A stretch of 46,686 bases of DNA, from contig CAJQSF010000020.1 in assembly GCA_905612495.1 (NCBI GenBank), forward strand, positions 1-46,686. Reading direction: 5' to 3'. The notes below the pieces were generated by a model. The model was not told the DNA's origin. It was given only the letters and a program-made list of their open reading frames with translations, and made no database searches. Below, in pieces: positions 1 through 9,868 of the stretch. Made by a program: the position numbers and the translations under genes. The DNA is from an uncultured Candidatus Pelagibacter sp. (lineage in GTDB: Bacteria > Pseudomonadota > Alphaproteobacteria > Pelagibacterales > Pelagibacteraceae). How positions within the stretch are numbered: position 1 is the stretch's first letter; every line of letters starts with the position of its first letter.

Positions 1-37
1 GATCTAATTCAAATCCATCATATTGGATTATTTTCAT
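1..37 (-). CDS. Possible start of a downstream gene running off the window edge (MKIIQYDGFELD...)
   Basis: Reverse strand ATG at 37..35, 8 nt after the rpsD stop codon, open to the window edge; only 12 codons visible. Confidence 0.3.
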   Translation of the reverse strand, partial: MKIIQYDGFELD

Positions 38-45
38 TAGGTTTT

Positions 46-663
46 CTATCTTGAGTAATATTCGATTACTAGATTTGGCTCCATTACAACTGGATAAGGA
101 ACTTCATCAAACTTAGGTGTTCTAACAAATGTGACTTTTTTATTTTTTTCATCCATTAAAATATATTCCGGAGTTTCTCTTTCCTTGTTAGCTAAGGCAA
201 TGTCAATAAATGCTAACTGTTTTGATTTATCTCTAATTTCAATCGTATCTTCTTCACTAACAATATAACTTCCAATATTAACTTTTTTACCATTAACTTT
301 TACATGCCCGTGGTTGATAAGTTGTCTTGCAGAAAAAATTGTTGTTGAGAATCTTGCTCTATAAACAACTGCATCGAGTCTTCTTTCAAGTAACCCAATT
401 AGATTTTCACCAGTATCACCTTTTTGCATTGCTGCTTTTTTGTAAATATTTCTAAATTGTCTTTCATTAATGTTACCATAGTAACCTTTTAACTTCTGCT
501 TGGCCTGCAATTGAATTCCATAATCAGAAGGTTTACCTTGTCTAGATTGACCATGTTGGCCTGGTCCATATGCTCTAGTATTAAAAGGACTTTTGGGTCT
601 ACCCCATAAGTTAATCTTTAACCTTCTATCGATTTTGTGTTTAGAACTTATTCTTTTTGTCAT
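46..663 (-). CDS. rpsD: 30S ribosomal protein S4
   Basis: 205 aa ORF; S4 motifs [27 protein letters not shown] and S4 RNA-binding domain [36 protein letters not shown]. Confidence 0.98.
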   Translation of the reverse strand: MTKRISSKHKIDRRLKINLWGRPKSPFNTRAYGPGQHGQSRQGKPSDYGIQLQAKQKLKGYYGNINERQFRNIYKKAAMQKGDTGENLIGLLERRLDAVVYRARFSTTIFSARQLINHGHVKVNGKKVNIGSYIVSEEDTIEIRDKSKQLAFIDIALANKERETPEYILMDEKNKKVTFVRTPKFDEVPYPVVMEPNLVIEYYSR

Positions 664-703
664 TTGATAGATGGGGTTATAAACTTACTCATTATTTTGT
701 CAA

Positions 704-1417
704 TCAACCTTTTTTAGATAAACTTGCAAATACACTAGATAAAATACGTGTTTCCTTCTCTGAAAGCTCCATTTTAGAAAAAATGCTTCTTAAGTTTTCA
801 AGCATAATAGGTCTCTTCTCTAAGGGTTTAAAAAAGTCTTTTTCCTCAAGTTTTTTGATGCATAAGTTGGTCATTGCTTGAATATCCTTCTTACTGGCTA
901 AAGTTACTTTTTTAGATTTAGAGTACTTTGCACCCTTTAAATTGATAATGCTCGCTACTGTGTGGGCAATAATAATAACACTGTGAGACAAATTTAAAGA
1001 TTTAAAATCAGGGTTAGTTGGTATTTGCATGGTGTAATTAGCATAACTAATCTCATTATTTGATAAACCAGATGCTTCAGAACCAAACAAAAAAGCTATC
1101 TTTTTATTAAAATCAATTTTTTTTAATTCTTCTAAATTAATGTGTTTAATGTTTTTATTTCTAAATCTTGCAGATGTTGCAATAACGTAATCTACTTTTT
1201 TTACAGCAGTTTCTAATGTTTCATGCACCTTAGCATTAATGATTAGATCTTTCGCACCAACTGAAGTTGCTAAAATTTTATCATTTGGGAAAATTGGTTT
1301 TGGTTTAACAATAACTAGTTTTTTAAAGTTAAAATTTTTTACAGCTCTAGCACAAGCTCCGATATTTTCAGATAATTGAGGTTGATGTAAAATAAATGAA
1401 ATATTATTAAAAGACAT
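704..1417 (-). CDS. trmJ: SpoU/TrmJ-type tRNA (cytidine/uridine-2'-O-)-methyltransferase
   Basis: FILHQPQLSENIGACARAVKNF start and LFGSEASGLSNNEI SPOUT motif. Confidence 0.85.
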   Translation of the reverse strand: MSFNNISFILHQPQLSENIGACARAVKNFNFKKLVIVKPKPIFPNDKILATSVGAKDLIINAKVHETLETAVKKVDYVIATSARFRNKNIKHINLEELKKIDFNKKIAFLFGSEASGLSNNEISYANYTMQIPTNPDFKSLNLSHSVIIIAHTVASIINLKGAKYSKSKKVTLASKKDIQAMTNLCIKKLEEKDFFKPLEKRPIMLENLRSIFSKMELSEKETRILSSVFASLSKKG

Positions 1418-3030
1418 TAAAGACTTGCTGGAGCATTATCTTTGAATAATTTATAGTCTAAACTATCTATCAAGGCTTTAAATGATGCATCAATAATATT
1501 TGTTGAAACGCCAATAGTAAACCAGTTTTTACCTTTTGAATCTGTACTTTCAATAGAAACTCTAGTTACAGCTTCTGTTCCAGTGTTTAAAATTCTAACT
1601 TTATAATCAACTAACTTAAGGTCTTTTAAATATTTTGAATATTTGTTTAATCTATCTACATTTTGTCTAATAGCGTTATCTAAAGCATTGACAGGACCGT
1701 TACCCTCACCTTCACACATAATTTTTTCACCATCAACTTCTAGTTGGGCCTTTGCTAATGAAATAATTTTTCCTGAGGCATCTTTTTTTACAGAAACATC
1801 ATATTCATTTATTAATATGTATCTTGGTATTTTACCAATTATTCTTCTAGCCAATAATTCAAAAGAAGCGTCTGCTCCATCATAGCTATAACCAATGAAC
1901 TCTCTATCTTTTACTTCATCTAAAAGTTTTTTAATTTTAGGATCGCTCTCTTCTATTTCAATACCGATAGTTTTTAATCTTGAGATTATATTTGATTTGC
2001 CTGATTGATCTGAAACAACAATATTTCTAGAATTACCAACATCTTCAGGGTTTATATGCTCATATGTTTTGGGATCTTTTTGAACAGCCGAAACATGTAG
2101 ACCACCCTTATGAGAAAATGCGGCAGCACCAACATAAGGTAAGTGCTTATTTGGTTTTCTATTTAAAATTTCATCTAAAAGTCTTGAACATTGTGTTAAA
2201 TTTTTAATGTTTTTTGGTTTAATTTGTATTTCAAATTTAGATAAGAAATCTTCCTTTAAAAAAAAAGTAGGAATTAATGACATTAGATTAGCATTACCAC
2301 ATCTTTCACCTAAACCATTAATTGTTCCCTGTATCTGTCTTACACCAGCCCAAACTGCTGCTAAAGAATTAGCAACTGCATTACCTGTATCGTTGTGCGC
2401 ATGAATGCCTAAATTTTTTCCAGGTATAGTTTTTGAAACTTCTGTTACTATTTTTGTAATCTCATGAGGTAAGGTTCCACCATTAGTATCACACAAGACT
2501 ATCCATCGTGCACCTTGATCAAAAGCTGCCTTAAGACATGATAAAGCGTAATTTGGATTAGCTTTATATCCATCAAAAAAATGTTCCGCATCAAACATGA
2601 ACTCTTTATTTTCTTTAACAAAGTGTTTGGCTGTCTCTTTGATATTTTCTAAGTTTTCCTCGTTAGAAATACCAAGGGCTATATCAACATGAAAATCCCA
2701 TGATTTACCCACAATACAAACTGCTGGTGTGTTTGAATTTAAAAGTGCCGCTAGTCCAGGATCGTTATCTGCACTACGACCAGTTCTTTTAGTCATACCA
2801 AAAGATGTTAATTTAGAATTGTTAAATGAATGTTTTTTCTGAAAAAATTCAGTATCTGTAGGGTTTGCTCCTGGCCACCCACCTTCAATATAATCAACAC
2901 CTAAAATATCTAAAGCTGAAGCTATCTTTATTTTATCATCTACAGAAAAGTCTACACCTTGTGTTTGTGCACCATCTCTTAGTGTTGTATCAAATATAAA
3001 AAGTTGTTCTTTGCTCATTTTATCTTCCAA
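1417..3030 (-). CDS. cimA: Citramalate synthase
   Basis: FDTTLRDGAQTQGVDFSVDDKIKIA (HMGL-like) plus C-terminal LeuA dimer/allosteric region; 537 aa, CimA-like length. Confidence 0.9.
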   Translation of the reverse strand: MEDKMSKEQLFIFDTTLRDGAQTQGVDFSVDDKIKIASALDILGVDYIEGGWPGANPTDTEFFQKKHSFNNSKLTSFGMTKRTGRSADNDPGLAALLNSNTPAVCIVGKSWDFHVDIALGISNEENLENIKETAKHFVKENKEFMFDAEHFFDGYKANPNYALSCLKAAFDQGARWIVLCDTNGGTLPHEITKIVTEVSKTIPGKNLGIHAHNDTGNAVANSLAAVWAGVRQIQGTINGLGERCGNANLMSLIPTFFLKEDFLSKFEIQIKPKNIKNLTQCSRLLDEILNRKPNKHLPYVGAAAFSHKGGLHVSAVQKDPKTYEHINPEDVGNSRNIVVSDQSGKSNIISRLKTIGIEIEESDPKIKKLLDEVKDREFIGYSYDGADASFELLARRIIGKIPRYILINEYDVSVKKDASGKIISLAKAQLEVDGEKIMCEGEGNGPVNALDNAIRQNVDRLNKYSKYLKDLKLVDYKVRILNTGTEAVTRVSIESTDSKGKNWFTIGVSTNIIDASFKALIDSLDYKLFKDNAPASL

Positions 3031-4376
3031 ATTGTTTTACCACCTTTGTCTTCTATTAAAACCCCTTTATCTAAAAGCTTATCTCTAATGATGTCGGCCT
3101 CTTTATAATTCTTGTCTTCTCTTGCTTTATTTCGAAGTGCTATCATTTCTAAAATATCATCTTCATTAATGGATGATTTTTTCTTTTTAAATTCAATCCA
3201 TTCTTCTTTTGTTTTATTCAAAATACCAATGAAATTACAAGCTAATACAAATAACATTTTCTCCTCATTATTTCCCTTTAAAGCTTTGTCATAAAGTTGA
3301 TGTAAATTTGCTATGTAACCTGGTGTATTCAAATCATCGAACAAAGGAGATAAAATATCTTCATTTAAAATTATTTTATCATTTGTTGGTAAATAAACTT
3401 CATACCATTTATCAATAGTGTTTTTGCAATCTTCTAAAAGCTTTTCATTCCAATCTAGTGGTTGCTTATAATGAGCGCTCATAAGAGCTAACTTTAAAAC
3501 TTGTCCATCAACATTTTCTTTAAAATCTTTAATTTTTATTATGTTACCTGTTGATTTAGCCATTTTTTCATTGGACATAGTGATAAATGCGTTATGGATC
3601 CAATAATTGGCAAACACTTTAGTATCATTGGCACATCTTGATTGTGCAATTTCATTTTCGTGATGAGGAAAGATCAAATCGATTCCTCCACCATGTATAT
3701 CAAAAATCTTTCCTAAATATTTTTTAGACATTGCAGAGCATTCTAAATGCCAACCAGGTCTTCCTTTACCCCAAGGAGAATCCCAAGAAGGTTCGTCATC
3801 TTTAGAGGGCTTCCATAAAACAAAATCTTCTGATTTCTTTTTATTTTCTGAAACTTCAACTCTAGATCCTGCAATTAAATCTTCTAATTTTTTATTCGAT
3901 AGTTTTCCATAATCCTCAAATTTACTTACTTCAAAATAAACATGATTGTTTACCTTATAGGCAAAATCTTTTTCTATTAAAGATGATATCATTTCAATCA
4001 TAAGGTCAATGTGATCTGTAGCTTTTGGTTGTTGTGTTGGATTATCTAAATTTAAATAATTACAATCATCATTAAAATCTTTAATAACATTGTTTGTTAA
4101 TTCAGATATTAAAATACTTTTTTCTTTTGCTGATTTAATTATTTTATCATCAACGTCTGTAATATTTCTTATATAATTTATTTTATTATGCCCATATTTT
4201 GATTTTAAAACTTTATATAAAATATCAAAAATAACAAGAGGTCTAGCGTTACCAATGTGAGGGTTGTCATAAACTGTTGGACCACAAACATACATTCCAA
4301 TGTTTTCTTTATCTAACGGAACAAATTTTTCTTTTTTGTTACTTAGATTATTTGTTAAATAAATATCCTTGTTCAT
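3015..4376 (-). CDS. cysS: Cysteinyl-tRNA synthetase
   Basis: MYVCGPTVYDNPHIGNARPLVIFDIL (HIGN), GRPGWHLECSAMS, FPHHENEIAQS and KMAKSTGN motifs. Confidence 0.97.
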   Translation of the reverse strand: MNKDIYLTNNLSNKKEKFVPLDKENIGMYVCGPTVYDNPHIGNARPLVIFDILYKVLKSKYGHNKINYIRNITDVDDKIIKSAKEKSILISELTNNVIKDFNDDCNYLNLDNPTQQPKATDHIDLMIEMISSLIEKDFAYKVNNHVYFEVSKFEDYGKLSNKKLEDLIAGSRVEVSENKKKSEDFVLWKPSKDDEPSWDSPWGKGRPGWHLECSAMSKKYLGKIFDIHGGGIDLIFPHHENEIAQSRCANDTKVFANYWIHNAFITMSNEKMAKSTGNIIKIKDFKENVDGQVLKLALMSAHYKQPLDWNEKLLEDCKNTIDKWYEVYLPTNDKIILNEDILSPLFDDLNTPGYIANLHQLYDKALKGNNEEKMLFVLACNFIGILNKTKEEWIEFKKKKSSINEDDILEMIALRNKAREDKNYKEADIIRDKLLDKGVLIEDKGGKTIWKIK

Positions 4377-4397
4377 TACCTTAGAATTATACTTTAA

Positions 4398-4419
4398 TTA
4401 TAGATTTGTGAATCTATAA
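4398..4419 (-). terminator. Perfect 9-bp stem / 4-nt loop hairpin between nadE and cysS
   Basis: TTATAGATT-TGTG-AATCTATAA immediately downstream of the nadE stop (4422); no strong U-tract, so terminator versus processing hairpin is unresolved. Confidence 0.45.
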
Positions 4420-4421
4420 GA

Positions 4422-5159
4422 TTAGTTGGGAATCTTGCAAACTGGGATTGGTTCCATTTTATGTAAGTTCATCTTTCTAATTTTCTCGTATTTTTCACGA
4501 TTTATTGATTTAACATTATTCATGGCCTCTTCTAATTCTTCATATTTAAGACCTAACTGGCCTTCATCAGTTCTACCATCATCCCACAACCCATCTGTTG
4601 GGGTAGCATCAATTATCTGTTTGAGAATATTAATAGATTTACCTATTTCCCATACTTCTGATTTATTACAATCTGCAATGGGAGAAATATCTACTCCACC
4701 ATCTCCATATTTTGTATAAAAACCTACTCCAAAATCTTCGACTTTATTTCCAGTACCAACTACAATACCTTTATTTGTGGCAGCTACTTGGTAAAGAGTA
4801 GTCATTCTAATTCTTGCTCTAGAATTTGCCATCCCAAGCTCACTATCAAAATTGGATAGTGTACTCTCAAATGTTTCAAATAACTTATCCAGATTTAATG
4901 TATGTGACTCAACATTACTAAAATTTTTTACAAGCCATTCTTGATGTTTTAAGCTTAAATCATGTTGTGATGATTTTTGTTTAATAGGCATTGATAAAAC
5001 AATTGTTTTTATACCTGTCATTGCACTTAATGTGCTTGATACGGAAGAATCTATTCCTCCAGAAATTCCAATTACTAAAGATTGTGCCTTACTTGGCATT
5101 TTTTCTACGTAATCTTTAATCCAATTACTTATAAATTGTGCTTTTTCTAACGGTTTCAT
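4422..5159 (-). CDS. nadE: NAD+ synthase (ammonia-dependent type)
   Basis: VIGISGGIDSSVSSTL P-loop, GTGNKVEDFGVGFYTKYGDGGVDISPIADCNKSEV; 245 aa with no amidase domain. Confidence 0.93.
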   Translation of the reverse strand: MKPLEKAQFISNWIKDYVEKMPSKAQSLVIGISGGIDSSVSSTLSAMTGIKTIVLSMPIKQKSSQHDLSLKHQEWLVKNFSNVESHTLNLDKLFETFESTLSNFDSELGMANSRARIRMTTLYQVAATNKGIVVGTGNKVEDFGVGFYTKYGDGGVDISPIADCNKSEVWEIGKSINILKQIIDATPTDGLWDDGRTDEGQLGLKYEELEEAMNNVKSINREKYEKIRKMNLHKMEPIPVCKIPN

Positions 5160-5198
5160 TATCTAAAATTTAAACGAAATTGTATTTAATACAATCTT

Positions 5199-6584
5199 TT
5201 AAGATGCAACTTTAATATTTTTTTTAGAATATGAGGCATTTTTTTTAATTTCATCAGAAATTAAAAAAGCTAATTCTAAAGCTTGATTAGCATTAAGCCT
5301 TGGATCACAATGAGTGTGGTAACGGTTAGATAAATCTTGGTCAGATATTTTTTGAGCACCACCTGTGCATTCTGTAACATTTTGGCCTGTCATTTCAATG
5401 TGCAGTCCTCCAGCATAACTTCCTTCACTTTGGTGACATTCAAAAACATTTTTTACTTCTTTAACAACATTGTTGAAGGGACGAGTTTTATATCCAGACG
5501 TTGCTTTTATTGTATTGCCGTGCATTGGGTCACATGACCAAATTACATTTAAACCTTCTTTTTTAATTGCTCTAATCAATTTTGGTAAAAATTTACCTAC
5601 ATTTTCATGTCCAAATCTTGAAATTAAAGTTATTTTACCTTTTTCATTTTTAGGATTAATTCTATTACATAGATCAATTAAATCTTCACTCTTAAGAGTT
5701 GGTCCACATTTAATTCCAATAGGGTTTTCAATCCCTCTGCAAAATTCAACATGTCCTCCATCTAACTGCCTAGTTCTATCTCCTATCCAAACAAAGTGAG
5801 CAGACGTAGCATGATATTCACCAGTGGTAGAGTCCACTCTTGTCATGGATTGTTCAAATGGAAGTAATAAAGCTTCGTGTGATGTCCAAAAGTTTACTGT
5901 TTTTAATCTTCTATTAAATTCAGAATTAATTCCACATGCGTCCATAAAAGCTAACGCATCTGCGATCTTATCTTCTAATTCTTTAAATTTTTTACCCGCA
6001 GGTGTTTTTTTGATAAAACCTAAATTCCAAGTATGAACCTTTTTAAGGTCAGCAAAACCACCGTGGGAAAAAGCTCTTATAAGGTTAAGTGTAGATGCAG
6101 ACTGAGAATATGCTTTAAAAAGTCTCTTAGGATCTGGAACTCTTGATTTTTCATTAAATTCTATACCATTAATATTGTCACCTAAATAACTTGGTAATTC
6201 CACACCATCAATATTTTCAACTGGCGAACTTCTTGGTTTAGAAAATTGCCCAGCAATTCTTCCGAGTTTAATAATTGGTAGTGAAGCAGAGTAAGTAAGA
6301 ACAAGTGACATTTGAAGAATTAATTTAAATGTATCTCTAATATTGTCAGGATGAAACTCTGCAAAACTTTCTGCACAATCTCCTCCTTGAAGTAAAAATG
6401 CATTACCATCAACTACTTGAGCTAATTGTTCTTTTAAATGTCTCGTCTCACCAGCAAAAACTAATGGGGGAAAATTTTTAATTTTACTTAAAACACCGTC
6501 CAAATCTTTTTGATCTGGATATTCCGGAATGTGTTTTACAGGATAATTTCTCCAACTATTTATTTTCCAATTTTTCATATTCAA
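5199..6584 (-). CDS. 3-deoxy-7-phosphoheptulonate synthase, class II
   Basis: Class II DAHP synthase motifs LLQGGDCAESFAEF, GRIAGQFSKPRS, WVGDRTRQLDGAH-like WIGDRTRQLDGGHVEF, CDPMHGN. Confidence 0.95.
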   Translation of the reverse strand: MNMKNWKINSWRNYPVKHIPEYPDQKDLDGVLSKIKNFPPLVFAGETRHLKEQLAQVVDGNAFLLQGGDCAESFAEFHPDNIRDTFKLILQMSLVLTYSASLPIIKLGRIAGQFSKPRSSPVENIDGVELPSYLGDNINGIEFNEKSRVPDPKRLFKAYSQSASTLNLIRAFSHGGFADLKKVHTWNLGFIKKTPAGKKFKELEDKIADALAFMDACGINSEFNRRLKTVNFWTSHEALLLPFEQSMTRVDSTTGEYHATSAHFVWIGDRTRQLDGGHVEFCRGIENPIGIKCGPTLKSEDLIDLCNRINPKNEKGKITLISRFGHENVGKFLPKLIRAIKKEGLNVIWSCDPMHGNTIKATSGYKTRPFNNVVKEVKNVFECHQSEGSYAGGLHIEMTGQNVTECTGGAQKISDQDLSNRYHTHCDPRLNANQALELAFLISDEIKKNASYSKKNIKVAS

Positions 6585-6613
6585 CCTAGAAGTGTTGTAA
6601 CAGAGTTTGATTA

Positions 6614-8434
6614 TTATTCAACTGTGACTGATTTTGCTAAATTTCGAGGCTTATCGATGTCATAACCTTTTTTAAGAGCTGAATAATAAGCTAGTTTTTG
6701 TAAAGGAACAGTTAATAAAAAAGGTAACAAGTCATCATTAGCACTTTCAACTAATATTGTTTCCCAAATATTTTCTGAAAAAACTTCGTCTTTGCTCTTA
6801 CTGGTGATCAATAAAACTTTAGCACCTCTTGCTATTACTTCCTGCATGTTAGAAATTGTTTTTTTATAATATTTATCTCTTGGCGCTAAAACAACTACAG
6901 GCATTCCATCTTCAATTAAAGCTAGGGGACCGTGTTTCATCTCACCAGCAGGGTACCCTTCAGCATGCACATAAGATAATTCTTTTAATTTAAGAGCCCC
7001 TTCTAACGCAATTGGGTAAGAAAAACCTCTACCTAAAAACATCGAACCTTTTGCATCAGTAAATGAACTGGAAACTGTTTGGATTTTACTCTCTGTAAGT
7101 AAAGTTTGTGCAACTAACTTGGGTAATACTTTTAAATCTTTAATTTTGTTTAAATATAAATCTTTATCTAAATCTTTTCTTAAAATTCCTAACTTTAATA
7201 CCAAAATATATAGAACCAGCATTTGACCCATAAAAGCTTTAGTTGAGGCTACACCAATTTCTGGTCCGCAATGAATTGGTAAAACAAATTTAGAATCTCT
7301 TGCAATCGAGCTTTCTATAACATTGACTATACTGCAAGTTTTCATAGCATTTTTATTGCATAAATCTAAAGCTGCATAAGTGTCTGCTGTTTCACCTGAC
7401 TGAGAAACAAAAATGTATAAATTGTCATTTTTAAATCTATTTTTTCGATATCTAAACTCAGATGCAATATCAATTGTTACATCAAGTGTAGTATTTTCTT
7501 CAAACCAATACTTTGCCATTAAACAAGAATGATAAGCTGTTCCACAGCCAATTAAAGTAACCGAAGAAATTTCTTTTATATCCCAAGGAAAATTATGGAT
7601 ATTGATGTCGTTGTTAATTGTATCAACATACTCATTTATACAGTTTTTTAGTGTTGTTGGCTGTTCTTCAATTTCTTTAGCCATAAAATGTTTAAAATCA
7701 CCTTTGTCATAATTCTGCTCTTTAGAAGACAATTCTAAAACTTTTTTATTAACTTTTAAGCCTTCTTCATCAAAAAATTCAACTTGGTCCTTTTTTATGA
7801 TGCAAAATTCTCCATCATTTAAATATGAGATTTTATTAGTCATAGATTTTAAAGCGTAAGAATCTGAGCCTAAATAATTTTCATTAGGACCATAACCAAC
7901 TGCTAGAGGTGACCCTCTTCTAGCGCCAACTATAAGATCAGGCTGATCTTTAAAGATTATACCTAAAGCAAAACTTCCATGAAGTTGCTTAAGAGTTTTA
8001 ATAATTGCATCTTTTAAATTAAGTTCTTTTAAATATTCTGTTATTAAATGAACAATTACCTCTGTATCTGTCTGAGATTTAAATACATGACCTTTGTTAG
8101 TTAAATATTTCTTTAAAAGTGTAGAATTTTCAATAATACCATTATGCACTACTGATACACTCTTTGATGAATGGGGATGTGCGTTTATAGTGTTTGGAAT
8201 ACCATGCGTTGCCCATCTAACATGTCCAATTCCAATCACACCTAACATATTTTTAACTACAAAATTTTTTTCTAAAATATCAACTCTGCCTTCTGATTTT
8301 GCTTCATTTAGCATGCCATTTGATAAAGTTGCTATACCTGAAGAGTCATAACCTCTATACTCTAGCTTTCTAAGGGAGTTGATAATTGCAGTTGATACTG
8401 GTTTATTACTGGCTATCCCTATAATTCCACACAT
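6614..8434 (-). CDS. glmS: Glucosamine-fructose-6-phosphate aminotransferase (isomerizing)
   Basis: MCGIIGIASN N-terminal nucleophile; SIS domains (GCGTAYHS, SQSGETADTYAAL); C-terminal DKPRNLAKSVTVE. Confidence 0.98.
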   Translation of the reverse strand: MCGIIGIASNKPVSTAIINSLRKLEYRGYDSSGIATLSNGMLNEAKSEGRVDILEKNFVVKNMLGVIGIGHVRWATHGIPNTINAHPHSSKSVSVVHNGIIENSTLLKKYLTNKGHVFKSQTDTEVIVHLITEYLKELNLKDAIIKTLKQLHGSFALGIIFKDQPDLIVGARRGSPLAVGYGPNENYLGSDSYALKSMTNKISYLNDGEFCIIKKDQVEFFDEEGLKVNKKVLELSSKEQNYDKGDFKHFMAKEIEEQPTTLKNCINEYVDTINNDINIHNFPWDIKEISSVTLIGCGTAYHSCLMAKYWFEENTTLDVTIDIASEFRYRKNRFKNDNLYIFVSQSGETADTYAALDLCNKNAMKTCSIVNVIESSIARDSKFVLPIHCGPEIGVASTKAFMGQMLVLYILVLKLGILRKDLDKDLYLNKIKDLKVLPKLVAQTLLTESKIQTVSSSFTDAKGSMFLGRGFSYPIALEGALKLKELSYVHAEGYPAGEMKHGPLALIEDGMPVVVLAPRDKYYKKTISNMQEVIARGAKVLLITSKSKDEVFSENIWETILVESANDDLLPFLLTVPLQKLAYYSALKKGYDIDKPRNLAKSVTVE

Positions 8435-8435
8435 A

Positions 8436-9059
8436 TTATTTTATTATTCTTTTATAGTTTTTAACTTCTGTTTGAAGGCTTCTAGTTAAAGCTAATGAAT
8501 TTTTTTTAACTTTTTTTGTAATCACTGAACCAGCTCCAATAATACTGTTTTCTTCAAGTATTATGGGAGCAACTAAAGATGAATTAGAGCCTATAAATAC
8601 ATTATCTTTAATTTTTGTTTTACTTTTTTTAACACCATCATAATTGCAGGTAATTGTGCCAGCCCCTATATTTACACCTTTGCCTATTTCACTATCACCA
8701 ATGTACGATAAATGATTAATTTTTGATTTTTTTCCAACTGTACTTTTTTTAACTTCTACAAAATTTCCAATTTTAGATCCTTCTTCAAGAATAGTACCTG
8801 GTCTTAATCTTGCATAAGGCCCAATTTCAACTTTATTTTTTATTTTACAATCTTCTAAATGCGAAAATGAATTGATAGTTACATTATTGCCAATTTTAAC
8901 TTTTGGCCCAATGACAACATATGGATTAATAGTAACGTTTTTTCCAATTTTTGTGTCTTTTGAAAAAAAAATTGTTTCTGGTCCAATCATTTTTACACCA
9001 GACTTGATAAAAGATTTACGAAGTTTTTTTTGATCGGTATTAGAATTTACTTGTTTCAT
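8436..9059 (-). CDS. glmU: GlmU C-terminal (glucosamine-1-phosphate N-acetyltransferase) left-handed beta-helix domain only
   Basis: 207 aa; LRPGTILEEGSKIGNFVEVKKSTVGKKSKINHLSYIGDSEIGKGVNIGAGTITCNYDG matches GlmU acetyltransferase half; N-terminal pyrophosphorylase domain absent. Confidence 0.85.
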   Translation of the reverse strand: MKQVNSNTDQKKLRKSFIKSGVKMIGPETIFFSKDTKIGKNVTINPYVVIGPKVKIGNNVTINSFSHLEDCKIKNKVEIGPYARLRPGTILEEGSKIGNFVEVKKSTVGKKSKINHLSYIGDSEIGKGVNIGAGTITCNYDGVKKSKTKIKDNVFIGSNSSLVAPIILEENSIIGAGSVITKKVKKNSLALTRSLQTEVKNYKRIIK

Positions 9060-9129
9060 CTAGAAATATTTTTATATTAAGTATATAGATACTTTAATTC
9101 ACAATTTATTTCTTAAAAATACTTTATTA

Positions 9130-9819
9130 ATGACACAAAATTACTCAATTTTATTTGACCTAGATGGAACATTGGTCGATACGGCACCTGATTTAATGAA
9201 TGCTCATAATCATGTAATGAAAAAGTATGGTTACCCAACTAAATCTACTGCAGATATTAGGAATCTAGTGGGTCAAGGTGCTGGAGCTTTGATTGGAAGA
9301 TCTATATGGGGGCAAGCAAAGAAGGAGTATCATAGCGTTACAGATCAATCAATTAAAGATAAGATGTCTAAAGACTTTGTTGAATATTATAGAAAAAACA
9401 TCATCAAACAAAGTACTCTTATTATTGGAGTTAAAGAATTTTTAAATTGGTGTAAAGAAAAAAAAATTTCAATGGCAGTTTGTACTAACAAGCAAGAACA
9501 CTTAGCAATTGATCTTTTAAAAAAAATTGGGATTTATGATTACTTTGAATATGTTGCCGGCTCAGATACTTTTGATTATTGCAAGCCTGATCCAAGACAC
9601 ATAACAAGTATAATCGAAATTATCGGTGGTGATGTAAAAAAATCTCTAATGTTTGGTGATAGTGAAACTGATGCAAATGCTGCAAAGGCTGCCTCGATAC
9701 CAGTAATTTTATTAGAAAATGGTTATACAGAAAAAAATTCTAACGAAATTTACCATAATCATTTAATAAAAGACTTTATTGGTGTTGAAAAAATAGTTTC
9801 AACTTATTTAAAAGATTGA
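9130..9819 (+). CDS. gph: HAD-family phosphatase, phosphoglycolate phosphatase-like
   Basis: LFDLDGTLVDTAPDL, VCTNKQEHLAIDLLKKIGIYDYF, CKPDPRHI, MFGDSETDANAAKAA. Confidence 0.88.
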   Translation: MTQNYSILFDLDGTLVDTAPDLMNAHNHVMKKYGYPTKSTADIRNLVGQGAGALIGRSIWGQAKKEYHSVTDQSIKDKMSKDFVEYYRKNIIKQSTLIIGVKEFLNWCKEKKISMAVCTNKQEHLAIDLLKKIGIYDYFEYVAGSDTFDYCKPDPRHITSIIEIIGGDVKKSLMFGDSETDANAAKAASIPVILLENGYTEKNSNEIYHNHLIKDFIGVEKIVSTYLKD

Positions 9820-9868
9820 TTTAATTTTTTTTCTTACTATTAATAGGGCTCATAATTAAGGAAACCTA

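Noticed and set aside
657-881. Plus-strand ORF antisense to trmJ
   Set aside because: Shadow ORF fully overlapping a well-supported coding region; no recognisable domain.
5337-6036. Three plus-strand ORFs (5337..5537, 5470..5799, 5824..6036) antisense to class II DAHP synthase
   Set aside because: Overlap strongly conserved coding sequence on the opposite strand; composition typical of antisense translation.
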